From positions 22,343,789-22,407,788 of the forward strand of contig NC_021681.1 of assembly GCF_000247815.1 (NCBI RefSeq): a stretch of 64,000 nt of DNA, in the 5' to 3' direction. Numbering within the stretch: the stretch's first letter is position 1; the number at the start of each line of letters is the position of its first letter. This stretch comes from Ficedula albicollis (lineage: Eukaryota > Chordata > Aves > Passeriformes > Muscicapidae). A program made the translations under genes and the position numbers. The notes beneath the pieces are model-generated. The model ran no database searches. It saw only the letters and a program-made list of their open reading frames with translations, and was not told the origin of the DNA. Below, piece after piece: positions 1 to 14,240 of the stretch.

Positions 1-1066
1 TCAGGTACTACAGCAATCTAAAGATAAGAGGTTTCATGACCTCCAGCTTGCTGGAAGAGCCCTCCTTGGGACTTTCAGATGTCCTTCTATTGCAACCTTC
101 AGTTCTGCAAGATTTAAATGATTAAGTACTTCATTATAGGTTTGTTCTTATATACTTAGTTGTCTTTGTGAAGCACTTCAGACACCATGGAAGTGCAGAC
201 CATCATGCATGAAGTTTCCCATAGGTACATAAGCATGTCTTAAAGCATAATCTCCAAGTTTCAGTAAGGTTAGAAGTTGCTTCTAAATTAAAACATGTAT
301 TTGAGGCATTTTTTTTTCCAAAGTAAGGCATTTCAGTTTCCTGTCAGAATCGTTGCAACAAACTTTGTGATCGGTAGTCCATAGAGATGTGTATTTTTAA
401 TATCCATAACCAAGTGCTTAGGGAAGTTCTCCTTTCATAGCTTTACTTTAAAACAAATCTTACTGGTGTATTTGTTCTGTATTACTGTCTTAACACTTAA
501 ATTGTGTCAAAACCATAAACTTAGAGCTGATGGCAATTGCTTAGAGTAAAGCCTGTGAACACAGGGAGGTAGTGAGAGGTATTTCCACTCCAAATAATGC
601 TTTTTTTTTTTATGGCTCCTGTTCGTTGAGTTTCTCTTACTACTTCACACAATTGGAAAGACTGCAGTGTTTCCTGCCTCAAATGTTGGCAAATAATACT
701 TTGAGAATTCAATAGATCCTTCTAATTTTTTGCTTATAATGGTGGTTTTTCAACTGGGCTCTTGCTGGTTGAGCCATGTTCTCAGGGCTGTTTTTTTTTA
801 GCTGAAGTTCATTGTTTCTCTTGCAGGTTTTTCTAATCTGAAGTGTACCCAGAAATGGTGCACGGTCTGTAGTTTCACAATACAGATAATTTTACATGAT
901 CTGTAAAGAAGTCAAATTTGTTGACAGTTCTAACTCTTATGGTTACTGCAGGTCAGTCTCACAGAATTCAAAATTCAATAAATCCCACTATTAATTTTTT
1001 TTTTCGGTTGAGTAATTAGAATGTAGTTTGTTTCAGTAGAACTAAACTTCAGGCTGTAAAGAGACC
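1..1066. other. AT-rich non-coding stretch upstream of the first CpG island
   Basis: No conserved reading frame, splice-flanked exon or recognisable repeat is visible; the sequence is AT-rich with short T runs (around 600-610 and 1000-1010). A canonical AATAAA lies at 977-982 and could be the poly(A) signal of a gene ending here from the left. EIF5A2 lies upstream of RPL22L1 in mammals in the same orientation, so its 3' UTR is one possibility, but no coding sequence supports this. Confidence 0.4.
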
Positions 1067-1300
1067 TTGTTCAGGATAGCCCGAGTATCCGCCGGGAATG
1101 TTTCTGAAGGTGTGGATCCCGGAGCGATCGGCGCCCCGCGCTCGGAGCCTCTCCAGCACCTGCACTGTGGCCCTGCAGTATTTGGCATCCGAGAGAGACT
1201 TGGTTCGCTGAACTCCGGGGAGATGTTTGCTGTGCTTTGCTGTATCGCAGAACCCCTTTTGTCCCGTGCTGTGTGTTGTAAGCAAACCCGGCCGCTGCGG

Positions 1301-1321
1301 CTCCCGGGCCGCGAGGGCCGC

Positions 1322-1354
<33 letters not shown>

Positions 1355-1372
1355 CGGGCCGCGAGGGCCGCG
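1301..1372. repeat. 22-nt direct repeat flanking a 29-nt C run
   Basis: A 22-nt GC-rich word (beginning CTCCCGGGCC, ending GGGCCGCG) occurs perfectly at 1301-1322 and again at 1351-1372. Between them is a pure C run (1323-1351). Removing one copy plus the C run leaves a continuous CpG-island sequence. This fits two contig ends with a 22-nt unmerged overlap joined by artefactual poly-C better than a natural insertion. See the matching structures at 10564-11387 and 39454-39519. Confidence 0.85.
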
Positions 1373-1690
1373 CTGCTTTCACCGACCCTGGGCCCGCGGC
1401 AGCGCCGGTGTCTGTTCGGGAAGCTCTGTTACTGTTCTCAACACCGTGGAAACGATCAGGGGAAAGATTTGTACGTGTGTGCGTGTTTTGCTCCAGAAAT
1501 AATAAAGGTGTCAGTGCTGTGGGGAGATGGTGCTGGTGGCAGTGATGGGAGCGCGGTGGGGCTGCCAGGGGCTTTCGCGGCCGCTTCCAGGGGCGGGGCA
1601 CGGGCGGTTGCGCTCGGTGCGGGAGGAAGAGGAAGGCGCGCGGCCGCGTCCCGTCCCGCGGGAACAACGCCGGGAAACCCCACACGCCAT

Positions 1691-1748
1691 CCCCTTCCCT
1701 GCGCCGCCATCTTCCCGGGAGCGCCGGCGCCTCCCGGCGTGCCCCGCG
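1691..1748 (+). promoter_or_regulatory. probable RPL22L1 transcription start and 5' UTR (TOP tract plus YY1 site)
   Basis: CCCCTTCCCT at 1691-1700 looks like a 5' terminal oligopyrimidine start, and GCCGCCATCTT at 1703-1713 is a consensus YY1 site. The sequence then runs as GC-rich leader straight into the C run at 1749. No ATG suitable for the RPL22L1 N-terminus is present before the C run, so exon 1 coding sequence would fall inside the masked part. The exact start base is a guess. Confidence 0.4.
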
Positions 1749-3744
<1,996 letters not shown>

Positions 3745-3784
3745 TGCCAATTCCACCACTAAACCACATCCCATAAGTGCACAT
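3745..3784 (-). mobile_element. CR1 LINE fragment
   Basis: TGCCAATTCCACCACTAAAC and the following CACATCCCATAAGTGC match the familiar CR1 3'-region string (CACTGCCAAGTCCACCACTAAACCATGTCCC) seen in the reverse orientation. It is cut on its left by the poly-C block, so more of the element may be missing. It would lie in the last intron of RPL22L1. Confidence 0.6.
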
Positions 3785-4502
3785 TAATATTCAGCTCTTG
3801 CCTGCAAAATGAATTCCAATTAGTGCACTTCTGATATTTGGAGAGGTGTTAGCTCTAACCTTCATAGCACTTGTAAATATTAGTGAAACATACAATTAAA
3901 ATAGATTTATTATATCAGATATTTAAAAATCGGTTTTTAGTACTCGAGGGTGGGTTGGTAATTAATGTTGACTCTAAGCATATTAATAGAGATACTTTGT
4001 ATAGGTCCTTAGAAGTGTATCAGGGAGAGATGGACCTTTAAAATAACACTAATGGGTGGCTGTTTGATCATTTAATTAGTTGTATTATAATGAATGTGTA
4101 CATGATGTGAGTTGTTGCAAACAAACCCTTTAATCCAAATGAAGCCTTAAACTGTTCAGGTTGTTGGGACACACAAGAGCTGAGTGCACTGATGAGAGGC
4201 ACAGATCCTTCCCTGCATCCCCCCTTTGTTTGCTGATACAGGTGCAGCAGAATCTGTTATGTTAGACCAAGGTTCAGAACTAAGGTTTCTGCTTACTGGC
4301 ATTTTCCTGTGTAGTCAAAGGAGTAATAAATTCCTACATATCTGTGATGAAAATACGCTTTTATTGCTACAGCGAACATTTTCTATTTTTGGGTATAATT
4401 ACTGTGCTGCTGCCCTGCTCAAGACATTGGGTGGAGTGCAGACAGCAGCACAGCAGGGTTTGTCCAGTGAGAAGCTTCTCACATGAAATTGCTGTTGTTC
4501 AG
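3785..4502 (+). other. RPL22L1 last intron (3' part)
   Basis: AT-rich sequence ending in a good acceptor, a T/G-rich stretch then TTCAG at 4498-4502, directly before the coding exon. The matching donor is not visible and would lie in or before the poly-C block. Reading frames here (for example 4226-4486) run without relation to the exon frame and show no conservation that I recognise. Confidence 0.7.
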
Positions 4503-4647
4503 GTACCTGAAATACCTCACCAAGAAGTACCTCAAGAAGAACAACCTGCGGGACTGGCTGCGCGTCGTCGCGTCCGACAAGGAGACGTACGAGCTGCGCT
4601 ACTTCCAGATCAGCCAGGACGAGGAGGGCTCCGAGTCTGAGGAGTAA
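4503..4647 (+). CDS. RPL22L1: RPL22L1 terminal coding exon (ribosomal protein eL22-like 1, C-terminal 47 residues)
   Basis: The paralogue of large-subunit protein eL22. eL22 binds 28S rRNA on the outer face of the 60S subunit; the L22-like copy can replace it and also has splicing roles in vertebrates (established knowledge). The exon begins with the last base of an Arg codon (phase 2, acceptor AG at 4501-4502) and reads [20 protein letters not shown], then [20 protein letters not shown], an acidic tail EGSESEE and TAA at 4645-4647. The [23 protein letters not shown] core is shared with RPL22, but ASDKET and QISQDE with a Ser-containing acidic tail mark RPL22L1. The basic KKYLKK cluster is part of the rRNA-binding surface. 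The gene is 5'-incomplete here: exons 1-3 (about 60% of the protein) are not in the sequence and probably lie under the poly-C block. An intronless pseudogene is excluded by the clean acceptor and the following poly(A) signal. Confidence 0.95.
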
Positions 4648-4745
4648 CTGAGCCTTTATGCTCAGTGCAGAGTACAAAAGACTAGAACATCTATTTATAA
4701 GAACACTTTAACTTATTGGTGAATAAAGATTTTGTACCCTGTTGG
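4648..4745 (+). other. RPL22L1: RPL22L1 3' UTR
   Basis: A short 3' UTR of about 100 nt, typical of ribosomal-protein mRNAs, runs from the stop codon to roughly 20 nt past AATAAA. A second AATAAA at 4906-4911 could give a longer minor form. The exact cleavage site is inferred. Confidence 0.7.
4722..4727 (+). terminator. RPL22L1: polyadenylation signal AATAAA of RPL22L1
   Basis: Canonical hexamer 75 nt after the stop codon, followed within 30 nt by a GT/T-rich stretch (TTTTGTACCCTGTTGG) suitable as downstream element. Confidence 0.85.
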
Positions 4746-7700
4746 ACAGAGCACGGTTGGTTTTCTGGTATTTTTCTTATATTCTAATTAGAAAACAGCA
4801 TGGGAATTGTTTGATTTGCAGTTTTCCTTCCACTGCTGGATATCAGCTGTTTAGTTGGTGAAAGTCTCAGTAGGAAAAAACTGAGCCCTTTGCCCAGTAT
4901 AGTTGAATAAATTTTTAATCATATTGGTACAAATAGTGCTAGAGCTTGTGACTAAAAGTACCAGCTGCTTCTGTGAATTTATGTGAAGGTAATGGCAAAA
5001 TATTTAATACAAGTTTACTTTTAGTTATTTTAGCTTAAAAGTAGGCTTGCAGATGGTAAATATCTTTTTTTGGTGTGATATACCTCATTCCTTAATTGGT
5101 TGTAGTATTCCTGTGTGTAATCACAAGTCAGACTCTGGAGGACAGCAAAGATTTGATAGGTTTATATTAGATGGACAAATAAGGAGGTGGAGACAAACCT
5201 GATTACCAGCAACCAGCTAAAACATCTTAAGGAAAGGACTGGGATGTTCTTTAGTATTGACAGTGCCTGAATCCCATAAAATCTACAGTTATTTCTCCTT
5301 TTATGGTGTATTTTAAAGTTTTTGCATTTGATTTACGAGATATTTCTTTAAAGCAGGTATTTCTCTAGCACAAAAGTGAGGAGTCCATAACTATGGACTA
5401 GTTCTTAATGTTATATCAAGAGACATTTGTGGTTTTATTATGAAAAAAGTATTTGTGAGACTGCACTTGCAGTAGCTTGCATGTAGATGCATTTCAGTGC
5501 CGTGTAGTGTCCTCTCTATGTGATTATTCAGAATATTTGCTCAGGTTCCAGTGTGCTGGTGAACTCTGGAATAAGTAATGTGATACTAATTAAATATCAT
5601 AAACCAGGGATACATCATACTTTGTGCTTGAGCAAGTTAGGCAGTTGAGGCCGAAATGTGCCCACTAAGTTGTTTGATCTGATGTTTTTATTGTTTTTTT
5701 ATAATTATATCAGCATTGTTTTTGCTGGCAAACCTCTGAGAGAGAATTTAGAGACTTGACAAAGCACAAAACAATGTATTACAGTCAACTGATACCCACT
5801 TTTGCTACCTAAATCTAAATGAGAATTACGGAAGGGGAAAAGAATTTTGAATTTTTGTTGACAGCCTTTTGGGTATCATTTGTCATTTTCCAATGCACTT
5901 GAGCAGCTGTTCCTGGCCCAGAGAGAGGAGAAGAAGCAGCAGTAGAGTAACAGTTACTTGTGCCCTATCTGCCTCTGATTGTTTCATTTTGCTGCTTCAG
6001 AGGTAGCAAAAGGAAGGGAGCAGTGTGTGTAACTGGCTGCAGGACAGGAAGTGTTGGATTTCATATGCTTCAGTGGAAATCAAACAGCACAAGTCCTGCC
6101 CCAGTCTGGGGCACTGGGTAGTGCTGCCTTGGAATTTCCCATTGGAGGAAAATCAGGCAGTGGTGAAGCAACAATTAAGGGTGGTTTTATTTTTCTGAAC
6201 ATCCCAAAGATCACTAATGCTGTTACAAACATTTAACAGTAGCAGCAATTAATACTGTGTTAACAAGCCACACTTCTCATGGTAAAGCTGCAAGTATTTC
6301 TAAAACTCGCCTGCTTCCTTTGCTGCATGAAGTTAAAGCAAAGGGCCTGACTTCACACTTCCATTTCAAAACCCAGCCCCACCTGGCGTTTCAGAGCTGT
6401 GCTTTTACGTGACAACACATCCTTTACACCACACTGACACAACAAACCTGTCGAGATTAAATGGAACAAGCACCACCAAAAATTGGAGTTAATGGGATCA
6501 CACTGCCTTGTTATCCTTCCTTTCAAAGCAGGCTGGCAGCCACGTGTGTGGTTGTACAACCTAGCAGACACAGACTGTCACCAGTCAGAGGAAAACAAGG
6601 CCTGGGATTGCAAGAAAAAGCAACTTATTTCAGAGCTGGGTTTGGAGGAAAACCACCAAAGTGCTCCTGCAGGTTTGTATTATTCCCTGAGTTCAAATGC
6701 AGTGAGGATGGAGGGCAGGAGTTCCTTTTCCCAAGGCTTGAAAATATTGTTGAACTTTGAAAAAGCAAAATTCTGATAGCAACTGTGGATCTAGAGTGCT
6801 TAATTTAGTAAAATTTTCCTGTAGATCCAGCCAGTCATCAGAGCTTCCCATCATAAGTGTGCATGCTGTTACAGCTCTTCTGCAGGTAGGACTTTTATCA
6901 GGTCATGGTGCATGTATGTGTTAGGCACAGAAACCACAAAAAGGGGTTTAAAATGTAAATGGTGCTTTCACAATATGATTGTTAAATGTTTAATGGGGAA
7001 AACTAGCTGGAGTCTACAGATGAGACACCGACCCCAAGCAACGCTTCAGAAAAACTGAGATTCTTCCATAATTTCATGTGTTTTTGCAGCTGAAGTGGCC
7101 AGGTGTGATGCAGGTGGCAGGCAGGAAACAGAGCCTGTAATTGGTCAAACGTAAATCTATGCAAATTACCCAGATTAGAGTTGAAGCAACGTGTTTTAAA
7201 AGCCAGAGGTCAGTGTTTCAGTGATTTTAGCTGGGCAATAACTGAGCCAGGTACCCGCTTTGCCAATTGTTTCTTTCCAACAGAATCTGCTGTGAAATCA
7301 CCAGTTTTGTCCATGTTTGTTTTGGAAGTTAAAAGATCCCAAACAGCTAGATGGGATTGACTGTTGGAATTTTCCATGTTTAGTGCTGAACAAGAGCCCA
7401 GAAAAGCCCGGCTCGTTGGAGGGCTGGGCTCTCAGAGCTGCAGGGATGTGCTCCTGTGTCAGGGATGAAGCTGTTGGGAAAAAAATGCACCCACAGCATG
7501 GAGACTGCACAGGTGACAGGAGTGCTGCCAGGTTTGGTGGCCACAGAAACACCCCAGGCTCAGATGGTGCTCAGGCTGTTTTAGGATTTCCAGAAGGGCT
7601 AAGTACAAAACCCAGCAGGAGTGAGTGCTCCAGGAGCACCACTTTGCCTCCACCCAGCTGAGAGCCCTGGTCCATCAAGCCAGGGGTTTAATTTGGGAAG

Positions 7701-10290
7701 AGAAATCATCATGGCAAAGCACCAATTGCACTGGTGGCACAGCAGATGGGGCAGGGCCAGCACCTGCCAGCTCAGGGCTCAGGAGGGCAATGGCCCCACA
7801 ACTCTTAAAAGGCTTTAATACTGCCAAGATACTTACATAAATATATTTTATAAATACATATAAATAAAATATCAGATATACTCTTCCCTTTCTCAATAGT
7901 TTTCCCCTTCATTTCTCAAAAATATTTTCTCTGCTGTCTTCCAAATAAAATCAGTTTATGAGAGACATCCCACACGTGTAAAATTCCAATGTCTGTCAAA
8001 TAAGAAGAAACAGATTTTAAGCACAAGTGGCTGCTGCCAGAGCAGCAGTAGCACCACCACATAGGCTATTTATGTGTGAGCATGCAGAGATATTATTTTT
8101 CTGCACTGCCAGTCTTTTATCACTTTAGCTGCAGCAAAACTCTCACTGTCTTCCATAACAAAAGAGCAACAAATCCCACAAGATTTCACCAGTTTTAAGC
8201 ATCACTAGTAAAGTTACTTCTAATATATCTGTGTGCTTTCTGTCTGCTTGGCCTCCAATAACCCCATCAGAAAACAGCTTCATTAAATATCCAGAAATAG
8301 TAAGATCAGAAATAAAGAGGTAAATAATAGCAGGAAATAGCTGAAAATTTTATTGTTTACAATATACTCAGCATGTGGCAGGTATTAAAGGAGGTGCAGA
8401 CTCAACATTGTCACATAATATCAGCACAAAGTAATTAGAAACAGAGAGGCCCATGGAAAAATAAATACTCAATAATAGCTTGGATGTACCCAGCAGCAGG
8501 AAATGAGCTTCAGTGGTGGAGGGATCTGATTACACCAAATATAGACAAAAATAAGGAGCAATTGTTTGTTTTTACAAAAACAAAGCAAAGGGTCCTTATT
8601 GGGCAGATCAGAAGGGATCAAATTACCTCCTCATTTTGTACACATGTGAGTATAATATTTTCATACAATCTACAAAGGTATCTATTTTATTTCTCCATTA
8701 TTGGAGGGCTCTGGGGCTGCCTCAGGTGTCCTGGTGGGGCCTGGCAGGGATTCCTGTCAGCACCCTCCTATTGCAGCAACTCAATCCACCCAGCCCATCC
8801 TGCTGCCTGTGACTGCTGCCCTGCAGACAGGGAACAACTCAGTTCCATGGGGTGTGCATTTTTGGCAGGGTGCTGGCATGAAACACTTTTTAGGCTTGCC
8901 TGGGCACTGTGGCCGCTCTTTGAGCCCTGACTCACCCTGGAGCAAGGCTGGGTGGGAGGAGTGGACTGGGATAACTGGGGCAGTGGCTATAACAACCCCC
9001 AAACTGGATGCAGCTGGATCCTATGAGATCTTCATGGAGGAGATTAAGGGATTGATTCCAAGGAGGTTTCTGTGACCTCTCTGAGCCTGTTTGCCCTGAG
9101 CACCATTTTGGACATTGATCCCTTTGGTCTGGGCATGAATAAACTCACAAAAGGAGCCAATAACCAGGAAAGACTTTTCCATCGCTGACCATCCATTCTG
9201 GATTCAAATGAGAAATTAAGAGATAAATGCTTTAATAGATTATAAACAAAACTCCTTTTTTAAAATTATATAGCTTAATATATCAAGGCAGTTCAAACAC
9301 CCCATCCCAGCAAGCATTAAAGCATGATTTAAGCCTCACATTCATTATATTGTTTTTGCTGTTGGGTTGGGGTTTTAGTTGGGATTTTAGATGGGAATAT
9401 GGGACAACAGGAATTCTTCGCAGTGGGCACTGTGGCTCAATCACCACACTGATGTTCCCTGCACACCAACAGGATGCTCTGGGCCCAATCTCCAGGTGCC
9501 AAAGCCCACAACAGCATCAGCATCTTCTTAATCACTGGCACAGGGGAAAGGGAGAGGACAGAAGCACTGAATAATAAAAACAGCAAAGTGCACAAATGGC
9601 AGAATTGAAAGCAAATAGCTAAAACTCTTCAGTTTGATACAGAAGAGTAAAATGCTTCTGGGACCTGTGTTGTCAGAGTGGGGCTGGGAAGACCCCAGTT
9701 ATTCCCCACTTCTCGTCCAGGACAGATAAGGGAGTGTTCAGCCCTCCCTGTTCCCAACCTGATAACATTTTCCAGCAAAACTGCATTCATCAAGTCTTCC
9801 TCCTTCCAGCTCATTTAGAAATTATTTTCACTGTTGGCAGATAAGGGTCCTGAGACAGGGGTGGGTTTGCTGACACAACAGGCTGGGAGCCATAAAGCCT
9901 CTGCCCCAGCAGCTGCTCCAGGGCTCCTCCTCCTGCCCCAGCCTGAGACCCCCGGGGGGTAAAGACCCTCCCCATGGCCCCAGTGCAGTGGGGCACAGTG
10001 TGGGGCTGGCAGGAATGGCCTGCAGAGCCTGTGGGTGGGCAGCAAGGGCCAGCTGAAATGGGGTGAGGAGCCTGGAGCCCAAAGCAGGATAAATTGTCTG
10101 TCTCTCTATAAATATGTATAATTCCCAGGGAAAGTGCCTCTCAGGGGTCACAGCAGCAGGTGCTGACAGTGCTGCCCCCCATCTGAGCCTGCACTGAGTA
10201 CTCAAGTTCCAAACTCCATTAGGATAGTCCATAATTACACGCTGCAGCCACAGAAGGGTAACTGAGTATTTGGTGTCAATCCTGAGCACC
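4746..10290. other. intergenic, no gene seen
   Basis: AT-rich non-coding DNA downstream of RPL22L1. The secondary AATAAA at 4906-4911 is the only likely link with RPL22L1. Reading frames up to 153 codons occur but show no known domain, no consistent codon bias and no splice-flanked structure. No CR1 copy, tRNA or long tandem repeat was recognised here. Confidence 0.5.
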
Positions 10291-10326
10291 AGGGACTGGA
10301 ATGAGCTGGATGGCCCTTGGAGGTTA
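10291..10326 (+). mobile_element. CR1 3'-end scrap
   Basis: GGGACTGGAATGAGCTGGAT followed by GGCCCTTGGAGGT resembles the CR1 tail (actggaatgagatgacc...cttggaggtc). It is very short and has lost the terminal octamers. Confidence 0.4.
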
Positions 10327-10563
10327 GCAGGGAGAGGAAATCTGCTTATTCTCAGTGACTTCTGACCTTCAAATCCATGCTGGAAAGCTCAGGAGGGCTC
10401 TTTTCCTCTCCCCCCAAACACAATACAGAGGCACGAAGCAACCAATGTTTTTGCAGGTGCAGAATTATCTGTTGGGAGAACAAACTGCAGAGATTGTGAC
10501 ATAAAGCTGTGACTCTCCTGCTCACCTTTAGCAGGGAGCCTGTTTCCCACATCAGCCCGGTAA

Positions 10564-11387
<824 letters not shown>

Positions 11388-14027
11388 TCAAAGCCCATGA
11401 TGTGAGAAACCAGGCAAAACCCCCAGCTTTTGTTCCAGTGTACTTTGGAGATCTTGTCTGTCAGTGCCATTGGCAGGGGTGTCTCCCTGCCCCAGCTCTG
11501 ATGCTCTTTGCCAGGGTGGGATTGCTGGACCCAGTGCAGAAAGAAACCTGTGGGGAGGTTTTTGCTTGCAGTTCAAGAAGCTGCTGCTGTTGTTTGCCTG
11601 ATTCCTCTGGATGTTTTGTATTGCACACAGCCAAGTAAAAAAGCATTGTGATTATAAGAGTGTTTATGTGTGCCCCAGAAGCAGCTGGAATACCCAATTC
11701 CCTTTAAAACAAATGGCACTCCTGTGCCAGCCCTTTCAAGATAGTTTTACAAATAGACCTTAGAGATATGAGCTCAAAATTGAGTCTTCCAGGGTGGTAC
11801 ATCCAGCACTGTTCCTCAAAGATGTGAGGGAAGATAAGAGTCAGAATCAGTGCTGCCGTTAGGCCAGGACTGGACTGACAGAGTGAACACAGGGTGCAAG
11901 TTCTTCCCAGTTTGCCCATTTTTGACAGTGTTGTTTGCAGGGAAATGCCTTGCTGAGACCCAAGGGCTGCTGCAGCATCATATTACCCTTGGTCTGGGCT
12001 GCAGATGGAGCAGAGTGGTGGTGAGCTGGTCACAAACACCCATGAGCTCTTGCTGAAGTGCTGGAGGGAATAACACCCAGGCAATGCACTTGGAGAGCTG
12101 CAGTGGGCAATCCACTCGAGGCAGCAAGGACTGTTCATTCATTATTTACCCAATACCTGGGACAGCTCTGTGGTTTATTCTTTTAATTTGAAATTCGCTG
12201 CACAAGTGTTTATCTGGACTTGGAAGCAGAGGTTAAGCAATCTGCACTGATTTTTCATAAAACTTCCCCAGGGTGTGACAAGGTACCAAATCCATTGCTC
12301 ATGTCAGGGTGATAACAGGAGAGCTCGCTTCCTAAATGGAAATACAGCAGCAAACTCCGTCTCAGCTGCACAGGGGACAGATCAAGGCAGAAGATCATAT
12401 TTTGCCCCAAATAGCTGCAGCCATGTTCTGCCCAGGGCCCCCACTGCAGGCAGGGCATGACCCAAATGGCCCAGCTCCAGCCTGGGTGGGCAGCAGCAGC
12501 CAGGGGATGATGGTGCAGGCTGGATTGTGTGAATCAGGATTATTTCATGTTCTGTCAAACAGTCTTGAAAGTAATTGGAAATTTGAGTTGAGTAATTAAA
12601 AGTCTAAGGTGAATTCAGGATTATGGAAAAGAGCTGCTTGCCCAGCTGTTGCACAACATTCCAGCTGGTGCATGATTCAGCTGCATTCCTTATCCATAAC
12701 CAATTTTACAAATTTTACATTTCCATGGGTATTTTTCTCAATGAACTTCTAGAATCAACATGTTAGCATGCAAATGCACATTCATATCCACTTGTACTTT
12801 CAGATTCCTCCTTTGCTCTTATTTCTAAGGCAGTGCATTAATATCACCATTTAGGCACTATTTACAGTACCCTGAAGACCAAAAATTGAAGCTAAAATTC
12901 TTGAAGACCCTAGTCTCAATGTGACCACACTGTGATTCACTGCAGATGCAAAATAGCGACCAAATAGGCAAGTGAGAAGCAGAGCTGGGGTGCAAGTCAG
13001 CATCCACATCATGGGATGTGGGTCTATTGGCTGTGACAGCCCTGGCTGACACAGGCAGAACCACAACTACCTCATGCCAAGCCTTTAAACACATGGAATC
13101 GTCTGGAAGAGATGATTTAGGAAAGCTAGATCCCAAGTGGAGTTGGAAACCTGTAGCCTTGATCTGAGAAAAAAGCTCACTGAGAATAAGTGATGGGATG
13201 CTCCAAATGACTTGTTGAAGTAGCTGCTCAAAATTAATACATTTAGGTGAAAGTGCACACTAGCACATAACAGTGCATCTCCAGGAACCAGAGCTGGGGG
13301 TAATTGTTGCCAGACTAGTTCTTGGTTGATTAGCCAAAATAAAAACATTTTTAAAAACCCCGTTGATTTGGGTAAAGTGTTTGCTAGGTCTGGAAGACCT
13401 TCTCCCATATCTGTTTCCATTAGCAGTTTATCTCACTGGCTGGAAATGAGTATTTTTCCTACAATTTTTAGGACCCAGCAGACATGGGACTGAAGGTGAC
13501 TCCTGGGAGCACAGAGGAGGAAAGGAAAGAATCGTGACCCAGAGAGGCTGATCTGAGTCCAGCCACATCCTGGCCAATTGCTAGACTCAAATACCCAGAA
13601 TAATGCATTGAGGATTTTGTTGTCCTGTCTGGCAGACTAAATGCCTTGAAAAAGCCACAATCAGGTCACACCAGTTCTGTTTGCCACCTCTCCAGCACGG
13701 ACCTGCTGACATTCTGTGCCAGCTGCTGCCCAAAGGGGAGCACAGATGCCAGAAGATGCTTCATCACCTACTGGGGCAGTTTCTGCATCCCTGCCTTTGT
13801 CCACAGCCCCAAGACCAAGATTTTCACATGACAGTGACAAAAAGCAGCCCTGGCTGGTAGGCAGCAGCCTTGAGGGCAGCACTCATTGGATCTGCAGAGG
13901 AGAAATTCTTGTCTCTCCCCACCCCAAAGTGGTGCTGAGGTTTCCTCACACAGATCCATGGTCATGCAGGGGGAGCTGTGTCCAGCAAACACCATCACAT
14001 CCAGCTGGGAGCTTCTGGTTCCCCAAA
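11388..14027. other. intergenic, no gene seen
   Basis: Mixed-composition non-coding DNA. An octamer-like ATGCAAAT lies near 12768, in an AT-rich stretch that could be a conserved element. No exon, RNA gene or clear repeat was recognised. Confidence 0.5.
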
Positions 14028-14239
14028 GTCAGGGAAGATCCACCAAGAAACCCCCTTGGCTTTGCAAATAATTGACCACCAGCTTTTGTTCACAGTAGGG
14101 GTATCCAAAATATCATAATTTAATGAAAGAGATGTCAGGGAAGATCCACCAAGAAACCCCCTTGGATTTGCAAATAATTGACCACCAGCTTTTGCTCACA
14201 GTAGGGGTATCCAAAATATCATAATTTAATGAAAGAGAT
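14028..14239. repeat. tandem duplication, 106-bp unit, two copies
   Basis: Copy 1 is 14028-14133 and copy 2 is 14134-14239. Both start GTCAGGGAAGATCCACCAAG and end in TTTAATGAAAGAGAT. I see only two differences (GGCTTTGC/GGATTTGC and TTTGTTCAC/TTTGCTCAC), so the duplication is young. Copy 2 abuts the CR1 fragment that follows. Confidence 0.9.
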
Positions 14240-14240
14240 G

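Larger units (their letters stand above)
1067..1748 (+). promoter_or_regulatory. CpG island, probable RPL22L1 promoter
   Basis: The base composition switches sharply from AT-rich to CpG-dense at about 1075 and stays so up to the C run at 1749. It holds an SP1-type box (GGGGCGGGGC around 1590-1600), many CGCG/GCGC words, a pyrimidine tract CCCCTTCCCT at 1691-1700 and a YY1-type GCCGCCATCTT at 1703-1713. A pyrimidine start tract (TOP) followed closely by a YY1 site is common at vertebrate ribosomal-protein genes, and the RPL22L1 last exon lies 2.8 kb downstream on the same strand. Transcription is therefore inferred to run to the right from about 1695. A divergent transcript to the left is also possible. 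Confidence 0.65.
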
